Assembly (NCBI GenBank): GCA_002742885.1
Contig: PDOO01000027.1
Span: 35,711 to 99,710, forward strand
DNA length: 64,000 nucleotides
From: Candidatus Cloacimonadota bacterium
GTDB taxonomy: Bacteria; Cloacimonadota; Cloacimonadia; Cloacimonadales; GCA-2742885
Direction of reading: 5' to 3'
This document shows positions 9,074-18,950 of this stretch, in pieces. The notes beneath the pieces are model-generated. The model worked only from the letters and a program-made list of their open reading frames with translations, ran no database searches and was not told the DNA's origin. The stretch's first letter is position 1, and each line of letters starts with the position of its first letter. The position numbers and the translations under genes are program-made.

Positions 9074-9606
9074 AATTCACTTAACTTCGGTAAATTTAAA
9101 TCTTTTTCAGAGATAATTTTTTCGCCTTCCGGCCATTCTATTGCAAGTTCCGGATCATTCCAGATTATTCCGCTGTCGGCTTGCGGATTATAAATAGCGG
9201 ATGCCTTGTACATAACTACGGCATAATCGCTTATCGTGTAAAATCCGTGGGCAAAACCTCCGGGAACATAGAGCATTTTCCGGTCATTTGAGGTAAGAGA
9301 AAATTTAAAATACTGTTTGTAATATTTTGATTCGGGTCTTATATCGACAACGATGTCAATAATTTCTCCGTCCAAACAGGCAACCAGTTTGTCTTGGGAA
9401 TAAGGAGCTTTTTGATAGTGCAGTCCGCGTAAAACTCCTTTTTTTGATTTGGAAACATTGTCCTGCGCAAATTCGCAATTTATTCCGTTTTCAGCAAAAT
9501 CCCTTTTCTTGAAAGCTTCCAGAAAATATCCTCTTTCGTCGTAAAAAAATTTCGGCGTTACGACAATTAATCCCGTATCTTCTATTTTTTCAAAGGTAAA
9601 CGGCAT
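9070..9606 (-). CDS. rfbC: dTDP-4-dehydrorhamnose 3,5-epimerase
   Basis: A 178-residue cupin-fold enzyme (RmlC/RfbC) that epimerises C3 and C5 of dTDP-4-keto-6-deoxyglucose on the way to dTDP-L-rhamnose for surface polysaccharides. Seen in sequence: the FYDERGYFLEAF start region, GVLRGLHYQ carrying the catalytic His, the LVACLDGEIIDIVVDIR strand pair, and VPGGFAHGFYTISDYA with the second conserved His/Tyr region. Length is normal. GGGAGG precedes the ATG. Unusually, the other rml genes are not adjacent; instead two half permeases follow with four-base overlaps. It ends in TGA, one of several ordinary UGA stops in the window. Confidence 0.93.
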   Translation of the reverse strand: MPFTFEKIEDTGLIVVTPKFFYDERGYFLEAFKKRDFAENGINCEFAQDNVSKSKKGVLRGLHYQKAPYSQDKLVACLDGEIIDIVVDIRPESKYYKQYFKFSLTSNDRKMLYVPGGFAHGFYTISDYAVVMYKASAIYNPQADSGIIWNDPELAIEWPEGEKIISEKDLNLPKLSEL

Positions 9607-9626
9607 TGTTCCTCCCGTTTTTTATG

Positions 9627-9652
9627 AGAAAAAAGTCTGCCGAAGCAGACTT
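9627..9652 (-). terminator. intrinsic terminator of mutA-mutB
   Basis: Read on the minus strand it is AAGTCTGC, a TTCG tetraloop, and GCAGACTT running into a T tract. It starts 26 bases after the mutB stop codon. Confidence 0.93.
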
Positions 9653-9678
9653 CTTAATATTTATTCTAACCTGTTTAA

Positions 9679-11856
9679 TCAATCCTTTAAACGTTTGTTC
9701 AACTCAACTATAATTTTCTTGGCGGCAACCGGTAAAACCGTACCGGGACCGAAAATGGCAGCTGCTCCGTGTTCGTAAAGATAATCGTAATCCTGAGCCG
9801 GAATAACTCCGCCGCAGATAACCATAATATCGCCTCTGCCCAGTTTTTCCAATTCTTCTATCAACTGAGGAAGAAGAGTTTTATGACCTGCCGCCAAAGA
9901 ACTCATTCCGATAACGTGAACGTCGTTTTCAACCGCATCTTTAGCGGTTTCTTCCGGTGTTTGGAAAAGAGGTCCTACGTCAACGTCAAATCCCATGTCG
10001 GCGTAAGCGGTAGCCACTACTTTGGCGCCTCTGTCGTGTCCGTCCTGTCCCATCTTGGCAATCATGATACGAGGTCTTCGTCCTTCTTCTTCTTCAAAAA
10101 GATCGGTCATTTTTCGGACTTCGTCCACATCTTTGCTTTCGGCGTATTCGCTGGAATAAACTCCTGAAATGGATCTGATAACGGCTTTATGTCTTCCGAA
10201 TTTTTTTTCCATGGCATCTGATATTTCTCCGAGACTGGCTCTTGCTCGGGCAGCTTCCACCGCCAATTCCAAAAGATTCCCTTCGCCCGATTCGGCGCAA
10301 TTGGTAATTCGGTTCAGAATCGATGCAACGGCTTTGTTGTCTCGATTGGCTTTTAATTGTTCAAGACGTTTAATTTGAGAAAGACGAACCGAAGTATTGT
10401 CAACTTCCAGAATTTCTATCGGGTCTTCTTTTTCAAGTCGATATTTATTCACTCCGACAATGGTTTCCCTGCGAGAGTCAATTTTTGCCTGACGACGGGC
10501 GGCAGCTTCTTCGATACGCATTTTCGGCATACCGGTTTCGATAGCTTTTGCCATTCCGCCGAGTTTTTCAACTTCTTCTATGTGTCTCCATGCTCTTTGC
10601 ACAAGTTCATTGGTAAGAGCTTCTACGTAATAAGAACCGCCCCACGGGTCAACGGTTCGGCAAATCGAAGTTTCGCTTTGCAGATAAAGCTGAGTATTAC
10701 GGGCGATACGAGCCGAAAAGTCCGTCGGCAACGCAATGGCTTCGTCAAGAGCATTGGTGTGAAGAGATTGAGTATGTCCGAGAGCGGCTCCCATAGCTTC
10801 AATACAAGTTCTGGTTACGTTATTGAAAGGATCCTGCTCGGTAAGCGACCAACCGGAAGTCTGAGAGTGAGTTCTGAGAGCAAGCGATTTGGGATTTTTG
10901 GGATTAAATTGTTTAATCATTTTAGCCCAAATCATTCTGGCTGCCCTCATTTTGGCAACTTCCATAAAATAATTCATTCCGATAGCCCAGAAAAAAGAAA
11001 GACGAGGAGCAAAAGAATCAATGTCTATGCCTGCTTTCAAACCCGTTCTGATATAATCCAGACCGTCGGCAAGGGTATAACCCATTTCCAAATCGGCAGT
11101 TGCTCCAGCTTCCTGCATGTGGTAACCGGAAATACTGATACTGTTAAACTTAGGCATATTTTTTGCTGTATATTCAAAAATATCGGCAATAATTTTCATG
11201 GACGGTCCCGGAGGATAAATATAAGTATTGCGCACCATGTATTCTTTGAGAATATCATTCTGAATGGTGCCGGCAAGTTGTTCGAGTTTTACGCCCTGTT
11301 CCTGAGCCGCAACGATATAAAACGCCATAACCGGCAAAACCGCTCCGTTCATCGTCATAGATACGGACATCTTATCTAAAGGAATACCGTCAAAAAGAAT
11401 TTTCATGTCCAAAATGGAATCTATGGCAACACCTGCTTTACCCACGTCTCCCACAACTCTTTTATGATCGGAATCGTAGCCCCTGTGAGTAGCCAGGTCA
11501 AATGCCACGGAAAGACCTTTCTGACCGGCGGCAATGTTTCTTTTGTAAAAAGCATTACTCTCTTCAGCAGTTGAAAAACCTGCGTATTGACGAACCGTCC
11601 AAGGTCGCATGACGTACATGGTGGCGTAAGGACCTCTGAGATTGGGAGCAATCCCGGCAACAAAATCCGTATGCTCCAGATTTTTCATGTCGCTTGCGGT
11701 GTATAAAGGTTTTACGTTGATTTTTTCGTTTGTTTCCCAAAGTAAATCATCAAAATTTTCCGCTACTTGTTTACGAGCCGCTTCTCGCCAATATTTTAAG
11801 TTTTTGTCGGAAGAAAAATCAGGTTTAATTCCGGAAAATACGGGGAACTTTTTCAT
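9679..11856 (-). CDS. mutB: methylmalonyl-CoA mutase, large catalytic subunit
   Basis: A 725-residue adenosylcobalamin-dependent mutase interconverting (R)-methylmalonyl-CoA and succinyl-CoA, central to propionate formation or oxidation. The N-terminal TIM-barrel has the [22 protein letters not shown] and [13 protein letters not shown] signatures of substrate binding. The C-terminal B12 domain (from about residue 590) has [12 protein letters not shown], i.e. the DxHxxG motif with the cobalt-ligating His, followed by the [11 protein letters not shown] strand and a GGG-type loop. Length is standard. It overlaps mutA by four bases. No epimerase or MeaB chaperone is nearby, so these must be elsewhere. 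With the kam genes it fits an amino-acid-fermenting, propionate-metabolising anaerobe. Confidence 0.97.
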   Translation of the reverse strand: MKKFPVFSGIKPDFSSDKNLKYWREAARKQVAENFDDLLWETNEKINVKPLYTASDMKNLEHTDFVAGIAPNLRGPYATMYVMRPWTVRQYAGFSTAEESNAFYKRNIAAGQKGLSVAFDLATHRGYDSDHKRVVGDVGKAGVAIDSILDMKILFDGIPLDKMSVSMTMNGAVLPVMAFYIVAAQEQGVKLEQLAGTIQNDILKEYMVRNTYIYPPGPSMKIIADIFEYTAKNMPKFNSISISGYHMQEAGATADLEMGYTLADGLDYIRTGLKAGIDIDSFAPRLSFFWAIGMNYFMEVAKMRAARMIWAKMIKQFNPKNPKSLALRTHSQTSGWSLTEQDPFNNVTRTCIEAMGAALGHTQSLHTNALDEAIALPTDFSARIARNTQLYLQSETSICRTVDPWGGSYYVEALTNELVQRAWRHIEEVEKLGGMAKAIETGMPKMRIEEAAARRQAKIDSRRETIVGVNKYRLEKEDPIEILEVDNTSVRLSQIKRLEQLKANRDNKAVASILNRITNCAESGEGNLLELAVEAARARASLGEISDAMEKKFGRHKAVIRSISGVYSSEYAESKDVDEVRKMTDLFEEEEGRRPRIMIAKMGQDGHDRGAKVVATAYADMGFDVDVGPLFQTPEETAKDAVENDVHVIGMSSLAAGHKTLLPQLIEELEKLGRGDIMVICGGVIPAQDYDYLYEHGAAAIFGPGTVLPVAAKKIIVELNKRLKD

Positions 11857-13928
11857 AATACTGCTCCTAATTTTTCAGCCCATGTTTTAAGCATTTGATA
11901 ATTATTGGCTCTCACATGGATAAATTCATCCACTCCCGATTTTTTATGATCTTCTATTTGAGCTTTGGGATAACCCGCCAAAACAAGGATGATTTCGGGA
12001 TTCTCTTCTTTGATTTTTTTGGCGAAAGGCGGAACAATTTCCGGGTAATTCGGGTCGATATTGCAAATAACGACAATATCGGCTTTTGATTCCAATGCCG
12101 CTTCGGCGCTTTCTTCGGGAGTTTGGAAACTCTTTCCGTAAATTACGTCAAAGGCAGCCACCTGGAAAAATCCCTGCGAAAAATCCGCTCTTGCTTTGTA
12201 TTGATTTACCCGTCCCGTGTTTGCCAAATAAACGGTCGGCTTTCTTTCGCTTTTTTCGACGGCTTGTCTCAATTTTTCAAAATGATCCATTGCTCTTCTG
12301 AACGGCATGGGCGTAACGGTTAAATCTTCAGTTTTGTTTTTTTCGATTTCACCGATTGTCAAACCGTTTTCAAAAGCTTCTTCCGTTTTTTCCGAAGTTT
12401 CGATTTTATGGGTTTTATTTGATAACTTAAATTCTTTCAATACTTGTTCTTTTGCTTTTTCGGCTTCAGCTTTTTCGGTATCCAAAGCTTCTTCCGTAAG
12501 ATTGGGATACATATTGGTTCCGATAAATACGTCTTTGCGTTTGTTCATGTTTTGCAGACGCTGTTCCCAAACAAGATTTATTCTTTCAAAAATTTTACCG
12601 TCTTTAAGTTCAGCGATCAAACCGCCGTTATCTTCGGTCAAAGCAAATTGATCCCAGATTTTTCCGGCTAAAGCTTCGGTAAGCCATTCTATATAATAAG
12701 AACCGCCGGCAGGATCAATCAATTGATCGAAATGACATTCTTCCTGAAGAATAATTTGCGTATTGCGAGAAATTCTTCGAGAAAACTCGTCGCTTATTCT
12801 GATACCTTCGTCAAAAGGTCCGACATGAAGGTTTTCGACTCCCCCTATTACCGCCGAAAAAGCTTCGGTAGTCGTTCTCAACATATTTACGTAAGGGTCG
12901 AATTTAGTTTTATTCCATTCGGATGTTCTGGCATATACGCGCATTTTTTGAGCTTCTTCGTCATCCGTCATTTCTTTCATGATGTTTGCCCAGACCATTC
13001 TTCCGGCTCTGAGTTTAGCAATTTCTATGAAGAACATTCTGCCTATCGACACGCTGAAATGGAGAGATTTGGCTATATCGGCAATTTCCACACCGTATTT
13101 TGATAACTCTCGCATATATTCCAAAGCGGTATTGAATCCTGCTGCCGTTTCTTCAACCGCTCCGGAGCCGGCATTATGATAACAATGAGTATTTATCTTT
13201 AAAATCCTGAAATCGGGACAATTGTCTTTTGCCCATTTAATCATTTCCGCAATTTGTTTATAATAAGTGTCGATATCTTCCGGCAAAGAACCGTTTTCGG
13301 CAAGATAACCGAGCGGATCCATTCCCAAAGATCCGTTTAATCTCGAAATATCGTAAGAATGTTTTTTGAAATAAGCTTTTAACATGGCAAAAATTGCAAA
13401 ACCGCTTAATTGAGCATTAAAGTTAAGAGCAATATGTTCAACAAAAATTCCGTTTAAAGCCGTTTCAAGATCTTTCAAAGAAGAAATTGACGTTCCGTCT
13501 TCTCCGATTAATTCTTTATTATCTTCAGAAGGGTTCAAACCTATGCGGCTCAGTTTATCCAATTTGATATTTACCGCCGTTTGACCTCGATTTAATTCGG
13601 ATAATAAAGCTTCATTAAATTCTCTCGCCGTAATCAGAGGTATTTCCTGAGAAATATCCCACATGTTGCCGAAATATCCGGCTGCATCGTTTCCTCTGAC
13701 AAACGGAAAAGTCCCCGGCAATGATTTGAGATGCTCCATTCCTTCAATATCCTGACGGCGATACATCGGATTAAGCGTGATATGCTCGTATGTTTTCGTA
13801 AGCATTATCTTGTCGTAAGGAGCGCCTTTCAGCAACCGATCAACTTCCGCTCGCCACTCTTCGTAACTCGGAACGGAAAACTCATCAAAAAGCTTTCTCG
13901 GTTCATCCGATTTTAGATTTTCTTCCAT
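11853..13928 (-). CDS. mutA: methylmalonyl-CoA mutase, small (non-catalytic) subunit
   Basis: A 691-residue partner of MutB with the same barrel plus B12-like domain architecture. It is diverged at the active site: the C-terminal domain reads [14 protein letters not shown] where MutB has the cobalt-binding DGHDRG, so it should not bind B12, as known for the small subunit. A low-complexity linker rich in Glu/Lys/Thr (about residues 480-560) separates the two domains. The start has GGAG upstream, and the gene is first in a two-gene unit translationally coupled to mutB. Confidence 0.95.
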   Translation of the reverse strand: MEENLKSDEPRKLFDEFSVPSYEEWRAEVDRLLKGAPYDKIMLTKTYEHITLNPMYRRQDIEGMEHLKSLPGTFPFVRGNDAAGYFGNMWDISQEIPLITAREFNEALLSELNRGQTAVNIKLDKLSRIGLNPSEDNKELIGEDGTSISSLKDLETALNGIFVEHIALNFNAQLSGFAIFAMLKAYFKKHSYDISRLNGSLGMDPLGYLAENGSLPEDIDTYYKQIAEMIKWAKDNCPDFRILKINTHCYHNAGSGAVEETAAGFNTALEYMRELSKYGVEIADIAKSLHFSVSIGRMFFIEIAKLRAGRMVWANIMKEMTDDEEAQKMRVYARTSEWNKTKFDPYVNMLRTTTEAFSAVIGGVENLHVGPFDEGIRISDEFSRRISRNTQIILQEECHFDQLIDPAGGSYYIEWLTEALAGKIWDQFALTEDNGGLIAELKDGKIFERINLVWEQRLQNMNKRKDVFIGTNMYPNLTEEALDTEKAEAEKAKEQVLKEFKLSNKTHKIETSEKTEEAFENGLTIGEIEKNKTEDLTVTPMPFRRAMDHFEKLRQAVEKSERKPTVYLANTGRVNQYKARADFSQGFFQVAAFDVIYGKSFQTPEESAEAALESKADIVVICNIDPNYPEIVPPFAKKIKEENPEIILVLAGYPKAQIEDHKKSGVDEFIHVRANNYQMLKTWAEKLGAVL

Positions 13929-14374
13929 ATTTTTCTCCGTTTCCTTAATTCTTGAACAAAATCAAATTTAATTTTAAAATCTACGTAAAAAAGCAATAAT
14001 GCAGTGTCAATAAAAAACGAATTTTTATTTTTGACTTTAATAAAATCAGACTTAAAACAAAAAAATCATTGAGTTATTCCTTCATTTTCAGGCAAGTTAT
14101 AATTAAATAATAATTTTTCGGTCTCAAAGACAAAACAAGTTAAAAGGATAATAAAGAAGCGTAAAAACATAGTCGCAGCGTCCAAAATATATGAATTTCA
14201 GTTTATGTTTTTTGGTTGACAATTTAGTTCATATTCTTTATTGTGCTTGCAATATTAAAAGTCTTGAATCATAAAAACTGTTCGAATATATCGGTCAAAA
14301 AATAGTTTTCAGACTGATGATATTGGAATAATTTTAAAGATTCTCGGAAAATACCCACTAAAAAGGAGAATATC
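13929..14374. other. divergent intergenic region between mutA and a secreted protein gene
   Basis: No gene. On the minus strand a perfect TTGACA (14005-14010) lies about 80 bases upstream of mutA, but the -10 at the right distance (TACGTA) is poor. On the plus strand the promoter at 14216 is better. I looked for a cobalamin riboswitch upstream of mutA, expected for some B12 genes, and saw no convincing B12 box. Confidence 0.5.
14216..14244 (+). promoter_or_regulatory. sigma70-type promoter of the small secreted protein
   Basis: TTGACA (14216-14221), a 17-base spacer, and TATTGT (14239-14244). It implies a 5' leader of roughly 120 bases before the ATG at 14375. Confidence 0.65.
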
Positions 14375-15235
14375 ATGAAAAAATCAGTAATATTAATCTT
14401 GCTCACTCTTTTTGCAAGCGGATTATTCGGTCAAATCAGTTACAGAGATTCTGTTTGGTACAGTTATGTTGATATTGACGATGCAATGGCTACTATCGCA
14501 GCAGGTTATCCCGGCGAAGAATACGGCTTGGCTATTGCTTTTGAAATTCCGGAAGGTCAAACATTTCATCCGACTAAGATTGAACTTGGCTTAAGACAGT
14601 CTTGCGCTGCAAATCTGAATTGGACTTTCATTAAATTTCAAGATGATTATATTATTGATGAGCAAATCGGGGATTTAACCGGTGTTGCCTCTTTTGCAGG
14701 AGACGGACCGATAAATGAATTTATCTATCACCAAATCGATATTGACACGGATGAAGTTCTTGAAGGCTGGTTTGCCGTAAAAGTAATGATTCCTGCAACC
14801 AATGACAGCTGGTATCCGTGTCAACAAAATTCACCGTACGGACACTACAACTACGCTTATTATAACGGAGCTTGGGGTCGTCTTGAGGAACTCTGGTTTC
14901 CTGAGACATCTTGGTGCGTAAGTGTTGGCGGCTATGATAACAATACCGGAACGGAAGAAGAAATATTTCCCGGAAGCGTTCAGCTTTACCAAAATTATCC
15001 GAATCCGTTTAATCCGAAAACAACTATTAAATTTTACAACAATATGAGCGGTAACGTAAAACTTACGGTTTATAACACCAAAGGTCAAGTTGCAGCTGAA
15101 CTTGTTGACGGAAAAATGGATGCCGGTCTTCAATACATAGATTTTGATGCTTCAGCTCTGAATAGCGGCGTTTATTATTACAGATTAGAAACTCCCGGTA
15201 AAACTGTTACGAAAAAAATGATTCTTCTTAAATAA
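14375..15235 (+). CDS. small secreted protein with T9SS-type sorting tail
   Basis: A 286-residue protein with a classic signal peptide (MKKSVILILLTLFASGLFG), a beta-rich middle of about 170 residues with no family I recognise, and a C-terminal sorting domain: QLYQNYPNPFNPKTTIKF followed by the KLTVYNTKGQ and GVYYYRLET strands and a lysine end. The middle (acidic, several Trp/Tyr, two Cys) resembles the beta-sandwich domains that often precede this tail in Cloacimonadota secreted proteins. AAAGGAG precedes the ATG. The gene is monocistronic, with promoter and terminator visible. Function unknown; probably surface-exposed. Confidence 0.82.
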   Translation: MKKSVILILLTLFASGLFGQISYRDSVWYSYVDIDDAMATIAAGYPGEEYGLAIAFEIPEGQTFHPTKIELGLRQSCAANLNWTFIKFQDDYIIDEQIGDLTGVASFAGDGPINEFIYHQIDIDTDEVLEGWFAVKVMIPATNDSWYPCQQNSPYGHYNYAYYNGAWGRLEELWFPETSWCVSVGGYDNNTGTEEEIFPGSVQLYQNYPNPFNPKTTIKFYNNMSGNVKLTVYNTKGQVAAELVDGKMDAGLQYIDFDASALNSGVYYYRLETPGKTVTKKMILLK

Positions 15236-15267
15236 TCTTCTTAATAAGTTAATTTTTACGGAAATTA

Positions 15268-15299
15268 AGGCTTGGATTCTTTCCAAGCCTATTTTTTTA
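15268..15299 (+). terminator. intrinsic terminator of the small secreted protein gene
   Basis: A perfect 9-bp stem AGGCTTGGA/TCCAAGCCT with a five-base loop is followed by a run of seven Ts. It lies 33 bases after the stop codon. Confidence 0.92.
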
Positions 15300-15376
15300 T
15301 AAATAAGATTAACTGAAAAGGGGCATGTAAATTACAAATGTTAAACAAATATGTCCGGCAATTTTATTCAGCTGTC

Positions 15377-15412
15377 ATCAGAGAATATTCCTGAATTTTC
15401 TCTGATTTTTTT
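15377..15412 (+). terminator. second terminator-like hairpin between convergent genes
   Basis: A 9-bp stem ATCAGAGAA/TTCTCTGAT with a 12-base loop and a T run on the plus strand. It lies about 30 bases beyond the stop of convergent kamB. The T run faces the plus strand, so it would back up the upstream terminator rather than end kamB. Confidence 0.45.
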
Positions 15413-15440
15413 ACGAAAACATTTTACATTTTCTAATTTA

Positions 15441-16439
15441 TTATTTCACTGCTTCCGTAACGTCAATCACTCTCATTTCAGGAAATTTTTTCTTTGCAAG
15501 ATTTCGCAGATCATCACAATTTATATGATTTCCGCTGACAGAAAAACTGTTGACCGAAACAGTATGAATCGGAAACTTTTCCAATGTAAAAATATCTGTG
15601 TATTTTATTAAGGAATTAAGTTGATTAAGCTTCATTTGAATATGAAGAGGATGAGGGAATATAACAGATTTTATTTTATTGCGGAAAATATTTTTCAGAA
15701 TTTTAAAACTGTTTGCAGTTAAGGCTCCCGGAATAAAAACCGTATCAGCCTCATGATCATCTATGACTTTTATCAAATTTTTTTCGTTTCCGAGAATGGA
15801 AACGCAATCGGTCTCAAAGGCTGTTCTATTTTTAAAAACAATGACTTTTTTGCAGTTGAAAGAAAATTTTTTCGTCGGTATTTTTCCGAGAGCGATGTTG
15901 TATTCCAATTCCTCCAAGATCTCGTCTTGAGAGCCGAAAGTTGCTCCGGCAACCAAAATATTATCATCCACCAAAGAAGATAAAGCAATTGACTTTCTGT
16001 CCAAGGCTCCGTCAATCAAAACATGTTTACAACCTGAATGCAACAACTCTTTTGCCAAAATTTCCTGTTCCGCAACAGAAGCCGGTCCTGCAATTTCGCC
16101 CTCCAAATCCTGCAAAGCTTTAATAATCCACAGATTTTTTCCGCCCGCTTTGAACTTTGTTTTTTTCAGTATATCGACAAAGGGAGATTGAAATTGAGCT
16201 TCACCGGAAAAAGTAACGTAAAAAGAGCCGGCAGGAATCAAAACCTTCGGCTTTTCATGCCCGCCGACCAAATCATATTCTTCTCCGTCTCTGCCCGTGG
16301 AAAAAATTCCGACTGATTCCAAATTTGTATTTTTCAAAAACCAGTTAAGAAATGTGGTTTTCCCGGCATTTTTGGACAAACCGAGAAAAGCGATCACTTC
16401 TTTATCGGAGAAATACTTACGCAAAGACGTTAAATTCAT
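15441..16439 (-). CDS. kamB: P-loop protein KamB of the lysine fermentation cluster
   Basis: A 332-residue protein with an N-terminal Walker A loop GLSKNAGKTT (about residues 20-29), a GRDGEEYD switch-like segment, and a mid-protein HVLIDGALDRK strand resembling a nucleotide-dependent regulator. Its ATG directly follows the kamA stop codon (TAAATG). From memory, lysine fermenters such as Fusobacterium have the order kdd-kamA-kamB, then a MutS-like kamC and the lysine 5,6-aminomutase genes. The order here matches through kamB and then stops. KamB and KamC have been proposed to help keep the B12-dependent lysine 5,6-aminomutase active; that role is not proven here. The assignment rests mainly on gene order. 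Confidence 0.65.
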   Translation of the reverse strand: MNLTSLRKYFSDKEVIAFLGLSKNAGKTTFLNWFLKNTNLESVGIFSTGRDGEEYDLVGGHEKPKVLIPAGSFYVTFSGEAQFQSPFVDILKKTKFKAGGKNLWIIKALQDLEGEIAGPASVAEQEILAKELLHSGCKHVLIDGALDRKSIALSSLVDDNILVAGATFGSQDEILEELEYNIALGKIPTKKFSFNCKKVIVFKNRTAFETDCVSILGNEKNLIKVIDDHEADTVFIPGALTANSFKILKNIFRNKIKSVIFPHPLHIQMKLNQLNSLIKYTDIFTLEKFPIHTVSVNSFSVSGNHINCDDLRNLAKKKFPEMRVIDVTEAVK

Positions 16440-17678
16440 TTAGTGTCTTTTACTTCTTTTGGTTTCGGGACCGAAAGAAATTTGTTCGCCGTTAAGTAAT
16501 TTCATTACGCCTTCATTTGATTGCCTGTTATCGGCGCAAAGTCCTTCGTAATCGGCATCTTTTCTCTCTTCGAAAGACGGTTCCGTATAAGTTGTGATAA
16601 ATCCTTCGTAATTGCGAAGAATAACTCTGCCGGGAGCATTAGAGATAATATAATTAGGCTGAACAGGTATTTTTCCGCCGCCGCCCGGGGCATCAACCAC
16701 AAAAGTAGGAACGCAAAGTCCTGAAGTATGTCCCCGAAGAGATTCTATTATTTCGATTCCCCTAGATACGGGAGTTCTGAAATGAGAAATTCCGGTGGAA
16801 AGGTCGCATTGATAAATATAATAAGGTCTGATTCTGTTTTTAACCAGTTCATGAACAAGGTTTTTCATTACTCTCGGATGATCGTTTATGCCTTTAAGCA
16901 AAACACTTTGATTACCGACAACGATACCGTTGTTTACCAATTTGGCAACAGCCGTTTTTGCCTCTTCCGAAATTTCGTTTACGTGATTGAAATGAGTATT
17001 CACGTAAACAGGAGGATATTTCTTCAAAACATTAATCAAGCTGTCGGTAATTCTTTGAGGCAATACAACCGGAGTTCTGGAGCCTATTCTTATGATGTCA
17101 ACATGTTCAATTGCGGAAACTTTAGACAAAACTTCATCTATTCTTTCGTCCGATAAACAAAGAGGATCTCCCCCGCTGAGAATAACGTCGCGAACTTCAG
17201 GATGAGCTTTGATGTATTCGATTGCAGCGTCAACCTGTTTTTTCGGCATGGGAGCATCTCTTTCGCCTGCCGTTCTTCTTCTTGTACAATGACGACAATA
17301 CATTGAGCATTGATCGGTAAGAAGCAGTAAAACTCTGTCAGGGTAACGATGCGTAAGCCCCGGAACAGGAGAATCTGTATCTTCATGAAGCGGATCGGTC
17401 ATATCAGATTCGTTTATGTATGATTCAAATATCTTAGGTATAGCCTGCAATCTTACCGGATCATTAGGATTATTTTCGTTGATAAGACTCATGTAATAAG
17501 GGGTAATTGCCATACGAAACGAGAACTTGTTATTTTCAAAAACTTTCTCTTCTTCAGGAGTTAAATCTATATATTTTCTTAATTCTTCGGCGCTTGATAT
17601 TCTGTTTCTGATATGCCACCGCCAGTCATTCCATTCTTCCGGCGTACATGATTGTTTTAATTTATCTAATTTTCCCAT
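16440..17678 (-). CDS. kamA: L-lysine 2,3-aminomutase
   Basis: A 412-residue radical-SAM, PLP-dependent enzyme that moves the alpha-amino group of lysine to C3, giving L-beta-lysine, the first step of lysine fermentation. The [4Fe-4S]/SAM motif CSMYCRHC is at Cys124, Cys128 and Cys131. The PLP lysine is Lys336 in DAPGGGGKIP, and the LSGGDPL and RIGSRTPV strands of the barrel are present. Length is that of clostridial KamA. AGAGG lies upstream of the ATG. It sits 213 bases after kdd, with a long inverted repeat in between, and abuts kamB. EpmB-type relatives are shorter and lie near efp, which argues for the catabolic enzyme here. Confidence 0.95.
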   Translation of the reverse strand: MGKLDKLKQSCTPEEWNDWRWHIRNRISSAEELRKYIDLTPEEEKVFENNKFSFRMAITPYYMSLINENNPNDPVRLQAIPKIFESYINESDMTDPLHEDTDSPVPGLTHRYPDRVLLLLTDQCSMYCRHCTRRRTAGERDAPMPKKQVDAAIEYIKAHPEVRDVILSGGDPLCLSDERIDEVLSKVSAIEHVDIIRIGSRTPVVLPQRITDSLINVLKKYPPVYVNTHFNHVNEISEEAKTAVAKLVNNGIVVGNQSVLLKGINDHPRVMKNLVHELVKNRIRPYYIYQCDLSTGISHFRTPVSRGIEIIESLRGHTSGLCVPTFVVDAPGGGGKIPVQPNYIISNAPGRVILRNYEGFITTYTEPSFEERKDADYEGLCADNRQSNEGVMKLLNGEQISFGPETKRSKRH

Positions 17679-17796
17679 AATTTCCTCTTAAAATAAACAT
17701 TATTTTTATTTTGGGGTTAAAAGTTGAATGTTTTTTCATTTTAATCAAAACATAATCTGAATTTACTTTGAAAAAATCGTTTTTTATATAAAATTC

Positions 17797-17893
17797 AATT
17801 CTCCGTTATTTTCAAATAAGGCGGAAAGACAAAATAAGCGCATTAAGATAAAATGTCTTTCCGTCCTGAAAATAACTAAGTTTCCGGAGAATT
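17797..17893. repeat. nested long inverted repeat between kdd and kamA
   Basis: Three matching arm pairs nest inside each other: AATTCTCCG (17797-17805) with CGGAGAATT (17885-17893), GTTATTTTCA (17805-17814) with TGAAAATAAC (17867-17876), and CGGAAAGACA (17822-17831) with TGTCTTTCCG (17854-17863). The central loop is 22 bases. The right arm overlaps the kdd stop codon. On the transcript this would fold as one long interrupted hairpin. No T tract follows on the minus strand, so it is not a standard terminator; an mRNA-processing element, an attenuator, or a decayed miniature mobile element are possible. Confidence 0.75.
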
Positions 17894-18950
17894 ATCCGGC
17901 GTATCTTTCTTTGAATAATTTCATCAAAAAGGGATTACGTCTGAGCAATTCCAAAGAAATCAAAGCATGGTTGGCAGCATAACCGTTTCCGATTATCATA
18001 TCGACATCGGCTCCTATGCCTTCCGCTCCGAGAGCTGCTTTCGTAAATGAAGTTGCCATTGAAAAGAAATAGACTTTTCCTCTGTCCCGGCAAGCCATAA
18101 TGGAAGCCATTTCCGTATCTTCAACATTTACGCAATTGATGACTACATCCGCCATTTTACCGTCGGTCTTTTCTTTTACCGCTTTCATGACTGAGATAGC
18201 GTCTCTTGCGTCTCCGGCTATTGCTTCATCGCAACCGGAAGCAAGGCATTCTTCTTTTTCTTTTTCCAACATGCATAAACCGATTACTTTACCGGAAACG
18301 CCCGCTCTTTCTTTGGCTATAGCGTTGCAAAGTACTCCGGATTTTCCGTTTGCTCCCAAAATCAAGACATTATCTCCCGGGGAAACCAGTCTTTCCACTT
18401 GAGCGGGAGCACCGGCAACATCCAAAACGGAAAGAGCAAGATTTTCATCCATATCTTCCGGTAATTTGGCATAAATACCGGAGCTGAATAAAATTGCTTC
18501 TCCTTCGATATCAACCTGATCTCTGTCTAAATATACTTTTTTTACTTTATTTACTTTTAACGGCGTAAGAGAAAGAGACACCAAAGTGGCAACTTTATCG
18601 CCGACTTTGACTTTCTCCTTCATTTCAAAATCCGGTCCTATTTCTTTCACTGTTCCGATAAGCATTCCGCCTGAGCCGGTATCTTCGTTTTTATGTTTCC
18701 CGGTTCTGTCTGTAAGTTCGATTACATGTTCGGCAAAAGCTTTTTCAAGATCTTCTTCTCCCTGAGCTTTCAGTTTATTGTAAATTTGATGAAAAGATGC
18801 CGAATCTATATTCAATCTTATTACATCAATCTTCATTTCATTGTTTCTGATTTCGCTCATGTCATTGTCAACCTTTCTTGCCGGCTGAGGCAGTACATTT
18901 TCAGGTTCTATCACGCGGTGTGTTCCGAACCTGCATCCGTTTTTTCTCAT
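17892..18950 (-). CDS. kdd: L-erythro-3,5-diaminohexanoate dehydrogenase
   Basis: A 352-residue NAD-dependent oxidoreductase that oxidatively deaminates 3,5-diaminohexanoate to 5-amino-3-oxohexanoate in lysine fermentation. It has an N-terminal GroES/alcohol-dehydrogenase-like domain (GSGGMLIGTVKEIGPDF) and a Rossmann domain with GDNVLILGANGKSGVLCNAIA (around residue 190). The zinc-ADH catalytic cysteines are not evident. The assignment comes from overall resemblance to Kdd and from adjacency to kamA. The frame opens at a TTG (18962), but ATG 18950 has GGGAGG at ideal spacing and is the better start. The next step, the beta-keto acid cleavage enzyme Kce, is not in this window. Confidence 0.88.
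   Translation of the reverse strand: MRKNGCRFGTHRVIEPENVLPQPARKVDNDMSEIRNNEMKIDVIRLNIDSASFHQIYNKLKAQGEEDLEKAFAEHVIELTDRTGKHKNEDTGSGGMLIGTVKEIGPDFEMKEKVKVGDKVATLVSLSLTPLKVNKVKKVYLDRDQVDIEGEAILFSSGIYAKLPEDMDENLALSVLDVAGAPAQVERLVSPGDNVLILGANGKSGVLCNAIAKERAGVSGKVIGLCMLEKEKEECLASGCDEAIAGDARDAISVMKAVKEKTDGKMADVVINCVNVEDTEMASIMACRDRGKVYFFSMATSFTKAALGAEGIGADVDMIIGNGYAANHALISLELLRRNPFLMKLFKERYAG

Noticed and set aside
10357-11379. 340-codon open frame on the plus strand inside mutB
   Set aside because: Antisense shadow of mutB; composition is Phe/His/Arg-rich, it has no ribosome site and resembles no family.
13929-14374. Cobalamin riboswitch upstream of the B12-dependent mutase
   Set aside because: No convincing B12-box sequence or long structured leader was seen.
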